35,592 nucleotides of DNA from Pseudomonadota bacterium (GCA_021793575.1 JAJYSM010000033.1:1-35592), one strand, 5' to 3'; positions 7,537 through 18,609 are shown, counted from the first letter of the stretch. A program made the numbers and translations. Notes: generated by a model not told the origin, from the letters alone.

Positions 7537-9009
7537 TCAGCTGGCGCGCTGGCGTTCGCTGGAGCTGGGAATGCGCAAGCCCTCTCGGTATTTGGCGACG
7601 GTGCGGCGGGCCACCTGGATGCCCTTGCGCTGCAATTCCTCGGCCAGCGCCTGGTCGGACAGCGGCTTGCGCGCGTCCTCGGCGTCGATCAGCTTGCGCA
7701 GCATGGCCTGGATCGCGGTGGCTGACGCGCTGCCGCCGTCCTCGGTGGAGACGCCGCTGGAAAAGAAGTATTTCAGCTCGAAGGTGCCACGCGGCGTGTG
7801 CAGATACTTGCGCGTGGTGACGCGCGAGATGGTCGATTCGTGCATGCCCACCTCCTCGGCCACTTCACGCAGCACCAGCGGGTGCATCGCCTCCGGGCCG
7901 TAGTCGAGGAAGGCGCTTTGCCGGCGCACGATCGCCTCGGCCACCTTGAGCAGGGTTTCGGCGCGCGACTCCAGGCTTTTGATCAGCCAGCGTGCCTCCT
8001 GCAGCTGGCCGCGCATCCAGCTGGCGTCTTCCCCCCGCGCGCGCGCGATCAACCCGCAGTAGTGCTGGTTCAGCCCCAGCCGCGGCTGCGCGTCGAGGTT
8101 CAGGCTGACCCGCCAGCGGCTGCCGTCGCGCAGCGCGTAGACATCCGGTGCCACATATTCCACCGGGGTGGCATCCAGCGCCGCGCCGGGACGCGGATCG
8201 AGGCTGCGGATCAGCACTGCGGCGGCGGCCACGTCGTCCTCGCTGGCATGCAGGCGTCGCGCGAGCCGCGCGATGTCGTTGCGCGCAAGCAGTTCCAGCT
8301 CGCCGTCGACCATGCGCAGCGCCAGCTCGCGCTGCGGCGTGGCCGGGTCGAACTGCTGCAGCTGCACGCGCAGGCAGTCGCGCAGGTCCAGGCTGCCGAC
8401 GCCGGCCGGATCGAAGCCTTGCAGCTGGCGCCGCACCGCGTCGACCTCCTCGATGCTGGCGCGCAGGTCGGCCGGCAGCGCAGCGAGCACCGCCTCCAGC
8501 CCCTCGGTGAGGTAGCCGTCAGCATTCAACGAGTCGATCAGCACGGTGGCGATCAGGTGCTGGCGGCTGTTGAACGAGGCCATGTTGAGCTGCCACAGCA
8601 GGTGCTGCTGCAGCGTTTCCGGGGCGGCGTTCTGCGGCTCGAACTCCTCGTCGCCGCGCGAGCCGTGGCTGCTGCTGTTGCCGAGGCTGCTGCTGGAAAA
8701 GTCGATCGGCGATTCGGCCACGCCGCCGCCATCGGCCCAGTCGCCGGGCTCGTCGCCCTCGCTTTCGTTGCTGCTGCTGCCCGTGGTCGAACCGGCGGCG
8801 ACCGAATAGTCCGGGGCGGCTTCCTCGTCTTCGGCAGCCGCGGCGTCCTCGCTGTCTTCGGCAAACTCCAGCAACGGGTTGCTCTCGGCGATCTGCCGCA
8901 GCTCGGCTTCCAGCTCCAGCTGCGACAGCTGGAGCAAGCGGATCGCCTGCTGCAGTTGCGGCGTCAGGGTCAGCTGCTGGTGAAGGCGAAACTGCAGGGC
9001 AGGTTTCAT
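7537..9009 (-). CDS. rpoN: RNA polymerase sigma-54 factor
   Basis: Sigma-54 directs RNA polymerase to -24/-12 promoters that need enhancer-binding activators. The 490-residue product has the glutamine- and leucine-rich region I (opening MKPALQFRLHQQLTLTPQLQ) and an acidic, serine-rich region II around residues 50-130. The core-binding and DNA-binding parts follow. The RpoN box ARRTVAKYRE is at about 467-476, with IPSS just after. The region II linker is long, with poly-serine runs. The ATG at 9009 gives the canonical N-terminus; longer open frames upstream are read-through. It lies between lptB and hpf, the conserved proteobacterial order. Confidence 0.96.
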   Translation of the reverse strand: MKPALQFRLHQQLTLTPQLQQAIRLLQLSQLELEAELRQIAESNPLLEFAEDSEDAAAAEDEEAAPDYSVAAGSTTGSSSNESEGDEPGDWADGGGVAESPIDFSSSSLGNSSSHGSRGDEEFEPQNAAPETLQQHLLWQLNMASFNSRQHLIATVLIDSLNADGYLTEGLEAVLAALPADLRASIEEVDAVRRQLQGFDPAGVGSLDLRDCLRVQLQQFDPATPQRELALRMVDGELELLARNDIARLARRLHASEDDVAAAAVLIRSLDPRPGAALDATPVEYVAPDVYALRDGSRWRVSLNLDAQPRLGLNQHYCGLIARARGEDASWMRGQLQEARWLIKSLESRAETLLKVAEAIVRRQSAFLDYGPEAMHPLVLREVAEEVGMHESTISRVTTRKYLHTPRGTFELKYFFSSGVSTEDGGSASATAIQAMLRKLIDAEDARKPLSDQALAEELQRKGIQVARRTVAKYREGLRIPSSSERQRAS

Positions 9010-9106
9010 GCAAGCCGGATCGAAGGAACTCGCGGCCATCCTAGCGCGTGCCCGCAGACGCGGCCATAGCCTGCCGCCGCGCCGTATGCGCGAGCAGCGC
9101 GGGCGT

Positions 9107-9826
<720 letters not shown>

Positions 9827-9828
9827 CG

Positions 9829-10383
9829 CTAGTGGTGTTCCTGCGCGGGCGCCGAGCTGGCTGGTGCGGGCGTGGCGGCGCCCGACGGAGCGGCGGCCGG
9901 TTTGGGCTTGGGCAGGAACACGCCGTGCACCAGGCCGTCGCCGCTGGCCTCGCCGGTGATCTGGCTGGTGGCGGTGTTGTAGGTGAGCTTGTCGCCCTCG
10001 AACTGGCCGCGCCCCTGCTGCTTCACCACGGCGTGCCCGCTGAGCACCGCGATGCCGTGGATGTTGTCGTAGTCGAGCGTGGTGGCATCGCCGGTCATCA
10101 GGTTGCCGCTGTCGTCCAGTTGCTGGATGTGCGCCGGATTGCCGGTGACCACCACGCGGGCGATCTGGGTATCGGCGTCCAGGTAGATCCTGGCGAGGTC
10201 GCCGCTGATCAGCAGGCTGCCCTGGGTGATCTTGACGCTGCCCTTGAGCGTGGTGACCGTGTTCGGCGCATTGAACGCCTCAGTGGATTTCGCCACGTAG
10301 TCCATCGGCTGCTGGCGGTCGGATTGTTTCGCCAGCGCCAGCGCCGGCAGCAGTGAGAGCACGGCCACCGTCAGGACACGCAT
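9829..10383 (-). CDS. lptA: LPS transport periplasmic protein LptA
   Basis: LptA forms the beta-jellyroll bridge that carries lipopolysaccharide across the periplasm. The 184-residue precursor has a signal peptide ending in LPALALA-K. The OstA/LptA domain contains [21 protein letters not shown] and later [20 protein letters not shown]. The C-terminal 30 residues are a proline- and alanine-rich tail ([20 protein letters not shown]) beyond the folded domain. The ATG at 10383 was chosen because the signal peptide begins there; the longer open frame overlaps lptC. It starts seven bases after the lptC stop. Confidence 0.92.
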   Translation of the reverse strand: MRVLTVAVLSLLPALALAKQSDRQQPMDYVAKSTEAFNAPNTVTTLKGSVKITQGSLLISGDLARIYLDADTQIARVVVTGNPAHIQQLDDSGNLMTGDATTLDYDNIHGIAVLSGHAVVKQQGRGQFEGDKLTYNTATSQITGEASGDGLVHGVFLPKPKPAAAPSGAATPAPASSAPAQEHH

Positions 10384-10390
10384 GGCAAAT

Positions 10391-10993
10391 CTACGATTTG
10401 CGCTTGCGCGGGGGAAACGAGCCGTGGCTGTCATCGAGCAACTCCAGATGGTTTTCGTTGAGGTTGGCACGCATGCCGACTCCGCTCATTCTACTGTCGC
10501 CCTGCGTCATCTGCGCCGGCGCCGCAGTTTCCATGCGGTTTTCCTTGGGATAGGCGGTGACATCGGCAGTCTGCAGGTCGGCCGCCGGGCCGCCGGCGAA
10601 TGCGGGGCGGTGCATGCTCACCGATCCCTGCAGCTTGAGCACGGTGCCCGCCTTGTTGACCCAGCCGTAGAGCGACTGGCCCTGCCAGTCCGGCACGCCG
10701 GTGCGGCGCGCGGGCAGGGTGAAGCTGGGCGCATTGATGTAGAGCGAATCGTCGCCCTCGCGGCGCTCCAGGTGCGGCGTGATCAGGCGGAAGCTGGGCT
10801 TGCCGTCGACGTTGTACGCCCACAGCCGCGCGTTGGTGAGGGTATAGCCCGAGCGCGGCGGGCCGACGAAATCGGGCGGCGCGGTGGCCGGGCCCATCCA
10901 CCACAGCGCCAGCTGCACCAGTCCGCCGGCCAGCGCCAGCACCACGATGGCCACCGGCACGCGCCGGTCGCGCAGCCACCGTCGCAGGCTCAC
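10391..10993 (-). CDS. lptC: LPS export protein LptC
   Basis: LptC is a bitopic inner-membrane protein that hands lipopolysaccharide from LptBFG to LptA. The 200-residue product has one N-terminal membrane helix (about residues 12-33) followed by a periplasmic LptC domain. Recognisable parts are YTLTNARLWAYNVDGKPSF, LYINAPSFTL and a late SRMSGVGMRANLNENHLELL segment. Translation begins at a GTG that overlaps the kdsC stop as GTGA, indicating coupling. Length and neighbours fit the family well, although the sequence family is weakly conserved. Confidence 0.92.
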   Translation of the reverse strand: MSLRRWLRDRRVPVAIVVLALAGGLVQLALWWMGPATAPPDFVGPPRSGYTLTNARLWAYNVDGKPSFRLITPHLERREGDDSLYINAPSFTLPARRTGVPDWQGQSLYGWVNKAGTVLKLQGSVSMHRPAFAGGPAADLQTADVTAYPKENRMETAAPAQMTQGDSRMSGVGMRANLNENHLELLDDSHGSFPPRKRKS

Positions 10994-11562
10994 TGCCAGT
11001 GCTCCCGCTCCGTGTCGCTATGGCCCTGCGCGTGCAGGATCAGATCGCACACTTCACGCGCCGCGCCCTTGCCGCCGCCGTGGCGGGTCTGCCAGTGTGC
11101 CTGCCCGGCGACCGAGGGGTGTGCATCGGCCACTGCCACGGCCAGGCCGGCCAGCCGCATCGGCGCCAGGTCGGGCAGGTCGTCGCCGATGAAGGCGGCC
11201 TGCTCCGGCGTGAGTTTCAGCGCGTCCAGCAGCTCTTGCAGACAGGCGCGCTTGTCGCCCTGACCCTGGTAGAGGTGCGCGATGTCCAGCTCTCCGGCGC
11301 GCAGCGCGACCGCATGGCTGATGCGCGCGGAGATGATCGCCACCTGCACGCCATAGGCCTGCAGCCGCTTCAGGCCGAGGCCGTCGTGAGCGTGGAACAC
11401 CTTGGTCTCGCGGCCATCCTCGCCGTACCAGAGCCGGCCGTCCGTGAGCGTGCCGTCCACGTCGAACACCGCCAGCCGGATGCGGGCGGCGCGGGCGAGC
11501 AGGTCGGCGGGGACGTTGGCGAGGTAATCGATAGGCACGGGATGATGTTCTGGGGGAGCCAA
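10990..11562 (-). CDS. kdsC: 3-deoxy-D-manno-octulosonate 8-phosphate phosphatase
   Basis: KdsC removes phosphate from Kdo-8-phosphate, a step in making the inner-core sugar of lipopolysaccharide. It is a small haloacid dehalogenase without a cap domain. The nucleophile motif FDVDGTLTDG lies at about 33-42, followed by IISARIS (motif II), a lysine in GDKRACL and the metal-binding AFIGDDLPDLA. A TTG at 11562 opens the frame (190 residues). A GTG at 11538 would give 182 residues, nearer the family norm, so the start is uncertain. It is coupled to lptC by a four-base overlap. Confidence 0.93.
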   Translation of the reverse strand: MAPPEHHPVPIDYLANVPADLLARAARIRLAVFDVDGTLTDGRLWYGEDGRETKVFHAHDGLGLKRLQAYGVQVAIISARISHAVALRAGELDIAHLYQGQGDKRACLQELLDALKLTPEQAAFIGDDLPDLAPMRLAGLAVAVADAHPSVAGQAHWQTRHGGGKGAAREVCDLILHAQGHSDTEREHWQ

Positions 11563-11587
11563 GTCAAGAGCGGCGTGTTTGATTTTT

Positions 11588-11610
11588 CTGATTTGCCAAG
11601 GGCAAATCAG
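11588..11610. repeat. Perfect inverted repeat over the kdsD stop codon
   Basis: CTGATTTGCC and GGCAAATCAG form a ten-base-pair stem with a three-base loop, and the kdsD stop codon (11607-11609) lies inside it. On the minus strand the stem is followed by AAAAA, not T, so it is not a normal intrinsic terminator. A stable hairpin here would separate kdsD from kdsC in the message and could affect mRNA stability or translation of kdsC. Confidence 0.55.
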
Positions 11611-12632
11611 ACCACGCGGGCGCGGAGCAGATCATGAATGTTCAGTGCGCCGACCACGCGCTGTTCATCATCGACCACCAGCAGCGCGTGGATCTGGTGC
11701 CTTTCCATCAGCTGCGCCGCCTCGGCTGCCAGCTTGTCGGCGCCGATGGTTTTCGGGCCGCGCGTCATCAGCTCGCCCACGGTGGCGCCGCGCAGGTCCA
11801 CGCCCTCGTCGTCCAGCGCGCGGCGCAGGTCGCCGTCGGTGAACACGCCGAGCAGGCGCTGTTCGGCGTCGACCACGGCGGTCATGCCCAGGTGCTTGCG
11901 GGTCATTTCCACCAGCGCGGTGGTGAGGTTGGCTTCCGGCGCTACCCGCGGCACGTCGTCGCCGCTGTGCATCACGTCGCTGATGTGCAGCAGCAGGCGC
12001 CGGCCGAGGCTGCCGGCCGGATGCGAGCGGGCGAAATCGTCCGAGGTGAAGCCGCGCGCCTCCAGCAGCGCGATCGCCAGCGCGTCGCCCAGCACCAGTG
12101 CCACCGTGGTGCTGGTGGTCGGCGCCAGCCCGAGCGGGCAGGCCTCGCTGGAGATGCTGCCGTCCAGGTGCACGTCGGCCTCGGTGGCCAGCGAGGAGTT
12201 CGGCTTGCCGGTGATCGCGATCAGCGGAATGCCCTGCCGCTTGATCATCGGCAGGATGAACAGCAGCTCGTCGGTCTCGCCGGAGTAGGACAGCGCCAGC
12301 ACCACGTCCTGCGGCAGGATCATGCCCAGATCGCCGTGGCTGGCCTCGCCCGGATGCACGAAAAACGCCGGCGTGCCGGTGGAGGCGAGGGTGGCGGCGA
12401 TCTTGCGCGCCACGTGGCCCGATTTGCCCATGCCGCTCACCACCACGCGGCCGCTGCAGGCCAGGATCAGTCGGCAGGCCTCGACGAACGCCGGCCCGAT
12501 GCGCGGCTCCAGCGCGTGGATCGCCTGCGCTTCGCTGGCGATCACCGTGCGCGCGTTGCGTACGATGGCGTCCGGATCGAGCGGGGCGGCGGTAGGCGGG
12601 ACGGTGGAGGCGGGAGCGATGCGTGCGTTCAT
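11607..12632 (-). CDS. kdsD: D-arabinose 5-phosphate isomerase
   Basis: KdsD converts ribulose 5-phosphate to arabinose 5-phosphate, the first committed step to Kdo. The 341-residue protein has an N-terminal SIS sugar-isomerase domain with VVVSGMGKSGHVARKIAATL, HPGEASHGDLGM and LALSYSGETDELL. A pair of CBS domains follows from about residue 215, including VFTDGDLRRALD. This is the normal KdsD layout. The ATG at 12632 gives the expected start, and the longer open frame upstream lies in the divergent promoter gap with ibaG. It leads the kdsD-kdsC-lptC-lptA-lptB order. Confidence 0.95.
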   Translation of the reverse strand: MNARIAPASTVPPTAAPLDPDAIVRNARTVIASEAQAIHALEPRIGPAFVEACRLILACSGRVVVSGMGKSGHVARKIAATLASTGTPAFFVHPGEASHGDLGMILPQDVVLALSYSGETDELLFILPMIKRQGIPLIAITGKPNSSLATEADVHLDGSISSEACPLGLAPTTSTTVALVLGDALAIALLEARGFTSDDFARSHPAGSLGRRLLLHISDVMHSGDDVPRVAPEANLTTALVEMTRKHLGMTAVVDAEQRLLGVFTDGDLRRALDDEGVDLRGATVGELMTRGPKTIGADKLAAEAAQLMERHQIHALLVVDDEQRVVGALNIHDLLRARVV

Positions 12633-12830
12633 GTCGGCTCGGCAAAGGGGTGGAGATGCCTGTCCTGCGACGGCACCGGCGATCACCGACGGCTGCTTTC
12701 GGGCGGCACGGTCGTTTCTGCGCCAGTGGATTTCCATTACCATGGCACATCAGCATTTTAACGTCATAAGTCCGCGCGTTGGATTCCATTTCCACCTGAA
12801 TCCGCCGGTGCGCCGACTTTCAGCCCCCGT

Positions 12831-13088
12831 ATGGACTCCTCCCCGATGGATTCAGCCCGCATCCAGGCAATGATCGAGCACGGCCTGGCCGGCGCGCGCG
12901 CGCAGGTCAGCGGCGCCGACGGCGTGCATTTCGAGGCGACCGTGATCGCCAGCCAGTTCGCCGGCAAGCTGCCGCTGGCGCGGCACCGGCTGGTGTACGC
13001 GACGCTGGGTGCGCTGATGGGTGGCGAAATCCACGCGCTGGCGCTGAAAACCCTCACCCCCGAGGAAGCTGCGGCGCGCCACGGGTAA
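12831..13088 (+). CDS. ibaG: BolA/IbaG-family protein
   Basis: The 85-residue product has the BolA fold, with SGADGVHFEATVIASQFAGK, the conserved histidine in LARHRLVYATLG, and a closing HALALKTLTPEEA. IbaG proteins bind iron-sulfur clusters together with monothiol glutaredoxin and have been linked to envelope stress. The gene is immediately upstream of murA, as in enteric bacteria, which supports IbaG over BolA proper. A second ATG at 12846 starts MDSARIQAMIE and is an equally likely true start. The 198-base gap to the divergent kdsD should hold both promoters. Confidence 0.9.
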   Translation: MDSSPMDSARIQAMIEHGLAGARAQVSGADGVHFEATVIASQFAGKLPLARHRLVYATLGALMGGEIHALALKTLTPEEAAARHG

Positions 13089-13102
13089 TCTCCGCTCGAA
13101 TT

Positions 13103-14430
<1,328 letters not shown>

Positions 14431-14455
14431 GCAGGGCCTGGGCAATGGCGGGAGC

Positions 14456-14785
14456 ATGAGGCATTTGGCGATGTACTGGCGACTGCGTGACATTCCGGAA
14501 TTGCAGGCGGTGCCCGCGGCCCGGCAACGACGACTGTGGAGCGAGGCGGTGACGCGCAGCTTCAACGTACGTCGCCTGCTGGCCACCCTCATGGGGTACA
14601 TGCTCGGCGCGTTATTGTTCGCCGGTGTGGGTTATCTCGTCTGGCCGCAGGCCGATCATGGTCTGCTGCTGGGGCTGATCGGGATTCCCGGCGCAGGATT
14701 CATCAATGAATTTGCATGGGCGCAGCCGCGTGCAAGACGCTGGTTGCGAGCCCACGCGAGTGAGCTGGATCGTTACCTGCCTTAG
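14456..14785 (+). CDS. Small two-helix membrane protein, function unknown
   Basis: I do not recognise this 109-residue protein. It has a basic, helical N-terminus (MYWRLRDIPELQAVPAARQR) and two hydrophobic segments at about 44-64 and 70-85. A basic C-terminal part (WAQPRARRWLRAHASELDRY) follows. It begins 25 bases after murA, probably in the same transcript, and runs towards the DUF3108 gene, leaving only eight bases between the two stops. ATG at 14456 has GGGAG close before it; ATG at 14471 is possible. Coding is supported by the composition and the tight packing. Confidence 0.65.
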   Translation: MRHLAMYWRLRDIPELQAVPAARQRRLWSEAVTRSFNVRRLLATLMGYMLGALLFAGVGYLVWPQADHGLLLGLIGIPGAGFINEFAWAQPRARRWLRAHASELDRYLP

Positions 14786-14793
14786 CCAAACAG

Positions 14794-15513
14794 TTACTTC
14801 GAGCTGAAGCTCACCAGCTCCATGGTCAGATTGCCGCCGTCGTGTTGCGACAGCTTGACCGGGATGGGATAGCGCCCTGGCGCGTACCAGGCGCTGAAAC
14901 CCAGCGCGGCATCGGTACGATCCACGCGGATGGCATGGAAACGGCCCGCTGGAACGTCGACCGACTCCCGCCCGGTAATCCCGAAGTGCTGCAACTGCAC
15001 GTCGTGTCGTCCGGCAATCGGCAGGGCAATGTTTTTCCGACCCTCGTCAAGGGCGATGCCGATCGCCAGTGGCGCCGTATTGCGCTCGACCATGCCGGGA
15101 CGAGCGGCGAAGATCTGCGGTCCCTTGCCCTCGTCGACGGTAACCTGGTTTCTATTCCAGTCGACCGTGAGGTGGCGCTGCTTGTGCTTGCCCGCGGCGA
15201 CCATCCGGTAGTCGTAGCTGATCGCCTCGGGCACGCCGCCCTTCCAGCGGAAACGCGAGCTTTCCGCGGTGCTGGCGCCGAGCAGGGCGGCCAGCCCGCC
15301 GGTGCCCTTGATCTCGGTGCGGTAGATCCATTCGCCGCCGCCGGCCGGCCGCAGGGTGACAGTCGCCTTGCCCATCGGCGCGCCGCCCTGCAGCACGTCG
15401 TAGCGGGCGGTGAACGCGGTGGGCGTGGCGGCTGCGGCGCGCGGCGCGGCGCACAGCAGGCCGAGGGTGAGCGCGGTGGCGAGCACCGGGACGAACGCAG
15501 GGCGGATGGTCAT
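14794..15513 (-). CDS. DUF3108 periplasmic protein
   Basis: The 239-residue precursor starts with a signal peptide (about 1-28, ending in APRAAAA). The mature part resembles DUF3108, with FTARYDVLQGGAPMGKATVTL, a YRTEIKGTGGLAALLG region, and the late GFSAWYAPGRYPIPVKLSQHDGG. The family is predicted to be a beta-rich envelope protein; its job is unknown. It follows purN by 43 bases on the same strand, a pairing repeated in many Gammaproteobacteria, so co-transcription with purM and purN is likely. The ATG at 15513 begins the signal peptide. Confidence 0.82.
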   Translation of the reverse strand: MTIRPAFVPVLATALTLGLLCAAPRAAAATPTAFTARYDVLQGGAPMGKATVTLRPAGGGEWIYRTEIKGTGGLAALLGASTAESSRFRWKGGVPEAISYDYRMVAAGKHKQRHLTVDWNRNQVTVDEGKGPQIFAARPGMVERNTAPLAIGIALDEGRKNIALPIAGRHDVQLQHFGITGRESVDVPAGRFHAIRVDRTDAALGFSAWYAPGRYPIPVKLSQHDGGNLTMELVSFSSK

Positions 15514-15556
15514 GCACCGAGTCTGCCCACGCCGGGCTGAACCGCGGATCACTTCC

Positions 15557-16225
15557 TCACGCCGCCGGCTGCAGCCCGTGCGCGCCCAGCTCAAGCGGTG
15601 CGGCCAGCGGCTGGCCATCGAGCTGCGCGTTGTGGCCGTCCCACTGCAGGCGGCGGCTGGCCAGCAGGCCTAGCACGGCGGGCAGCAGCCGATGCTCCAG
15701 TGGCAGCAGGCGCTGGGCCAGTTGCGCTTCGTCGTCGCCCGGGGCGATCGCCAGCCGCGCCTGCGCAAGCACCGGGCCGCCGTCGAGTTCGGCGGTGACG
15801 AAGTGCACGCTGGCGCCGTGCTCCGTGTCGCCCGCCTGCAGCGCCCGGCGATGCGTGTGCAGGCCGCGGTATTTCGGCAGCAGCGAGGGGTGGATATTTA
15901 TCATGCGGCCGATCCACGGCGCCAGCGCGTCGGCGTCGATGATGCGCATGAAGCCGGCCAGCACCAGACATTCGGCGCCGCTGGCGGTGATGCGCGCGAA
16001 AAGATCCAGGTCGAACGCGCGCCGGTCCGGATAGCCGCGCGGGTCGAGCGCCAGTGTGGCGATGCCGGCGGCTTCCGCCAGCCGCAGCGCGCCAGCGGAG
16101 GCCTTGTCGCTGCCGACCAGCACGAATTCCACCGGCAGCTCGCCGCGGTCACGCGCGGCGATCAATGCGGCGAGGTTGCTGCCACGCCCGGAGGCGAGCA
16201 CGGCGATGCGCAGGGTATTGGGCAT
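15557..16225 (-). CDS. purN: Phosphoribosylglycinamide formyltransferase
   Basis: PurN uses 10-formyltetrahydrofolate to formylate GAR, the third step of purine synthesis. The 222-residue product has the phosphate-binding SGRGSNLAAL near the start. The catalytic set is NIHPSLLPKYRGLHTH (Asn and His), HGASVHFVTAELDGGPV (His and Asp). The C-terminus is about ten residues longer than in Escherichia coli, which is common. It lies downstream of purM, separated by a 135-base gap holding a large repeat. Confidence 0.95.
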   Translation of the reverse strand: MPNTLRIAVLASGRGSNLAALIAARDRGELPVEFVLVGSDKASAGALRLAEAAGIATLALDPRGYPDRRAFDLDLFARITASGAECLVLAGFMRIIDADALAPWIGRMINIHPSLLPKYRGLHTHRRALQAGDTEHGASVHFVTAELDGGPVLAQARLAIAPGDDEAQLAQRLLPLEHRLLPAVLGLLASRRLQWDGHNAQLDGQPLAAPLELGAHGLQPAA

Positions 16226-16235
16226 GATTCCTCTG

Positions 16236-16329
16236 CCGTTCGTCCTGAGCGCAGACCCGCAGGATCGGAGTCGAAGGGTTCGCGTCGAAGGGCCCTTCGA
16301 CTTCGCTGCGCCACGCTCAGGGTGAACGG
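16236..16329. repeat. Large palindromic repeat in the purM-purN gap
   Basis: The outer arms CCGTTCGTCCTGAGC (16236-16250) and GCTCAGGGTGAACGG (16315-16329) pair with two mismatches. Inside lies a perfect 18-base palindrome, GTCGAAGGGCCCTTCGAC, at 16284-16301. The right part (from 16292) matches the shorter element at 2484-2521 with several changes. It fills most of the space between purM and purN and would form a long hairpin in their shared transcript. Confidence 0.65.
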
Positions 16330-16360
16330 TATGTCACGCAGCGCTGGTTGGCACGATGCC

Positions 16361-17389
16361 TCAGCCGATATGCACGCGCTCGTCGCCGGTCGCCTTCACC
16401 ACTTCGCCGATCACGCGACTGGCCAGGCCATGCTTGGCTAGCAGCGTGGACGCCGCGGCCACCGCATCGCGGGGCAGGATCACGGTGAAGCCGACGCCGC
16501 AGTTGAAGGTGCGCCACATTTCCTCGCGCGCCACATTGCCCTCGCGCATCAGCCAGTCGAACACCGGTGGCATCACGATCGCCGACGCTTCCAGCGCGAT
16601 GCCAAGGCCGTCGGGCACCACGCGGATGATGTTTTCCTTCAGGCCGCCGCCGGTGATGTGGGCCATGCCGTGGACTGATCCATTCTTAAGCAGCTCCAGC
16701 ACCGGCTTGACGTAGATCGTGGTAGGGGCCATCAGCGCATCGGCCAGACGTGCTCCGCCCACGTCCAGGTCAAGCGGGCTGCCGGCGCGCTCAAGGATCT
16801 TGCGGATCAGCGAGTAGCCGTTGGAATGCGGGCCGGAGGAGGCCACGCCGAGCACCACGTCGCCCGCGATGATCGCCGCGCCGGTCAGCATCTGCGATTT
16901 TTCCACCGCGCCCACGGTGAAGCCGGCCAGGTCGTATTCGCCCGGCGGGTACATGTCCGGCATCTCGGCGGTCTCGCCGCCGATCAGCGCGCAGCCGGCC
17001 AGTTCGCAGCCTTTGGCGATGCCGCCGACTACCGCCACGGTGGTGTCCACATCGAGCTTGCCGGTGGCGAAGTAGTCGAGGAAGAACAGCGGCTCGGCGC
17101 CCTGCACCAGCACGTCGTTGACGCACATGCCGACCAGGTCGATGCCGATGCTGTCGTGGCGGCCGAGGATCTGCGCCAGCTTCAGCTTGGTGCCGACGCC
17201 GTCGGTGCCGGATACGAGTACCGGCTCCTTGTACTTGCCGGAGAGATCGAACAGGCCACCGAAGCCGCCCAGCCCGCCCATCACCTCGGGCCGGAACGTG
17301 CGCTTGACCAGCGGCTTGATGCGTTCGACCACGGCATTACCCGCGTCGATGTCGACGCCGGCGGCGCGGTAGGTGAGGGCGTCAGACAT
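16361..17389 (-). CDS. purM: Phosphoribosylformylglycinamidine cyclo-ligase
   Basis: PurM closes the imidazole ring of aminoimidazole ribonucleotide using ATP in purine synthesis. The 342-residue protein has the family marks [54 protein letters not shown] and [13 protein letters not shown]. Length matches the bacterial norm of about 345. The ATG at 17389 gives the usual [14 protein letters not shown] start; a longer open frame upstream crosses the divergent promoter gap. It heads the purM-purN-DUF3108 run and is divergent from the DUF2066 gene. Confidence 0.96.
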   Translation of the reverse strand: MSDALTYRAAGVDIDAGNAVVERIKPLVKRTFRPEVMGGLGGFGGLFDLSGKYKEPVLVSGTDGVGTKLKLAQILGRHDSIGIDLVGMCVNDVLVQGAEPLFFLDYFATGKLDVDTTVAVVGGIAKGCELAGCALIGGETAEMPDMYPPGEYDLAGFTVGAVEKSQMLTGAAIIAGDVVLGVASSGPHSNGYSLIRKILERAGSPLDLDVGGARLADALMAPTTIYVKPVLELLKNGSVHGMAHITGGGLKENIIRVVPDGLGIALEASAIVMPPVFDWLMREGNVAREEMWRTFNCGVGFTVILPRDAVAAASTLLAKHGLASRVIGEVVKATGDERVHIG

Positions 17390-17549
17390 GGCGACAACCG
17401 GTGTGGCAGAAACGCGCAAGTTTAGCAGCATCACGCACCGCTGCCGCCCGGCGCGACGCCTGCGCGCGACCGTCGCGACACCGTGATGGACGCTGGGGGC
17501 GCGATTGGGCAGACTTCCCGGGAGCTTACTTTCAAGGTCGTCCACCGTC

Positions 17550-18533
17550 ATGCGCCTGTCCCGCCTGCTGATCCTTACCGTGCTGCTCGGTCTTGCCGCG
17601 CTGCCGTCGCTGCGCGCGCAGGGCACCACCTCGCCGTATTCGGTCATCGTGCCGGTCGCCGACACCAGCGACGCGCAGCGCGATCAGGCGTTTGCCAGCG
17701 CGCTCGGCCAGGTGCTGACGCGGATCGCCGGCGGCCAGGATCTGCGCAGCAACAGCGGCTACGACGATGCGCTGAAGAACGCCGGCTCGATGGTGCAGAA
17801 ATTCCAGTACCAGCGCGCCGCCGGCGGCCTCAGCCTGGCGGTGGACTTCGCGCCGGGCACGGTGCGCCGGCTGGTGGCCAAGCTCGGCGTGGCCAGCGCG
17901 GGGGTCAAGCCGCCGGTGCTGCTGCTGGTGCAGGGCGCGGACGACAAACTGTTCGACCAGGACGCGCTGACCAGCCTGACCGCAGCGGCGGCGGCGCGCG
18001 GCACCAGCGTGGTGTATCCCGACGCCGCCAGCCCGCCGGATCCTGCGCAAGTGGCGGCCGCTGACCCGGCCACGCTGGCGGCGATCAATCAGCAGTACCA
18101 CACCGGGATGGTGCTGCTCGGCAAGCTGCATGGAGGCAGCGCCGACTGGACGCTGATCTCCGGCGGCCAGGCGCAGCGCTGGACGGACCACGCCGCCACC
18201 GAGGACGCGCTGCTGGCCGATGCCGGCAACGGCGTGGTCGACCGCATCGGTCAGCAGCTGCAGGTGGTCGGCGCCGGTGTCAGCGAGGGCAAGCTGTGGG
18301 TCAGCGGACTGCACTCGGCCAGCGATTACGCCAGCCTGCTGGCCACCCTGCGCGGCGATCCGTCGGTGCAGCAGGTGATGACGCTGGGCGCGCAGAACGA
18401 CAGCGTGCTGCTGGGGCTGAAGGCGTCGCTGCCGCTGAAGGCGCTGGCCGCGAACCTGGCCGCCGGCGGCCGCCTGCTGCTGCAGGACAAGGCGCACGCC
18501 GGCGCCGATGCGAGCCTGCGTTGGCTGCACTGA
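17550..18533 (+). CDS. DUF2066 exported protein
   Basis: The 327-residue precursor has a signal peptide ([23 protein letters not shown], cut near residue 23). The DUF2066 body follows: [37 protein letters not shown] and [10 protein letters not shown] near the N-terminus. The family's function is unknown. It is repeatedly found between purM and perM/hda in Gammaproteobacteria, exactly as here. ATG at 17550 was chosen for the signal peptide; 15 codons of open frame precede it. The 160-base gap to purM must hold both divergent promoters; I saw no clear purine-repressor site. Confidence 0.82.
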   Translation: MRLSRLLILTVLLGLAALPSLRAQGTTSPYSVIVPVADTSDAQRDQAFASALGQVLTRIAGGQDLRSNSGYDDALKNAGSMVQKFQYQRAAGGLSLAVDFAPGTVRRLVAKLGVASAGVKPPVLLLVQGADDKLFDQDALTSLTAAAAARGTSVVYPDAASPPDPAQVAAADPATLAAINQQYHTGMVLLGKLHGGSADWTLISGGQAQRWTDHAATEDALLADAGNGVVDRIGQQLQVVGAGVSEGKLWVSGLHSASDYASLLATLRGDPSVQQVMTLGAQNDSVLLGLKASLPLKALAANLAAGGRLLLQDKAHAGADASLRWLH

Positions 18534-18609
18534 ATATGCGTTCCGCGCTGCTCGCCGCTGCGGCGGGCGCGGATTTTCCGGGGCAACCCATGACTGCCGG
18601 AGAATTGGT

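Noticed and set aside
17390..17549. A purine-repressor site in the purM/DUF2066 divergent gap
   Set aside because: Only a loose half-site-like CGCAAG was seen; there is no palindrome of the right form.
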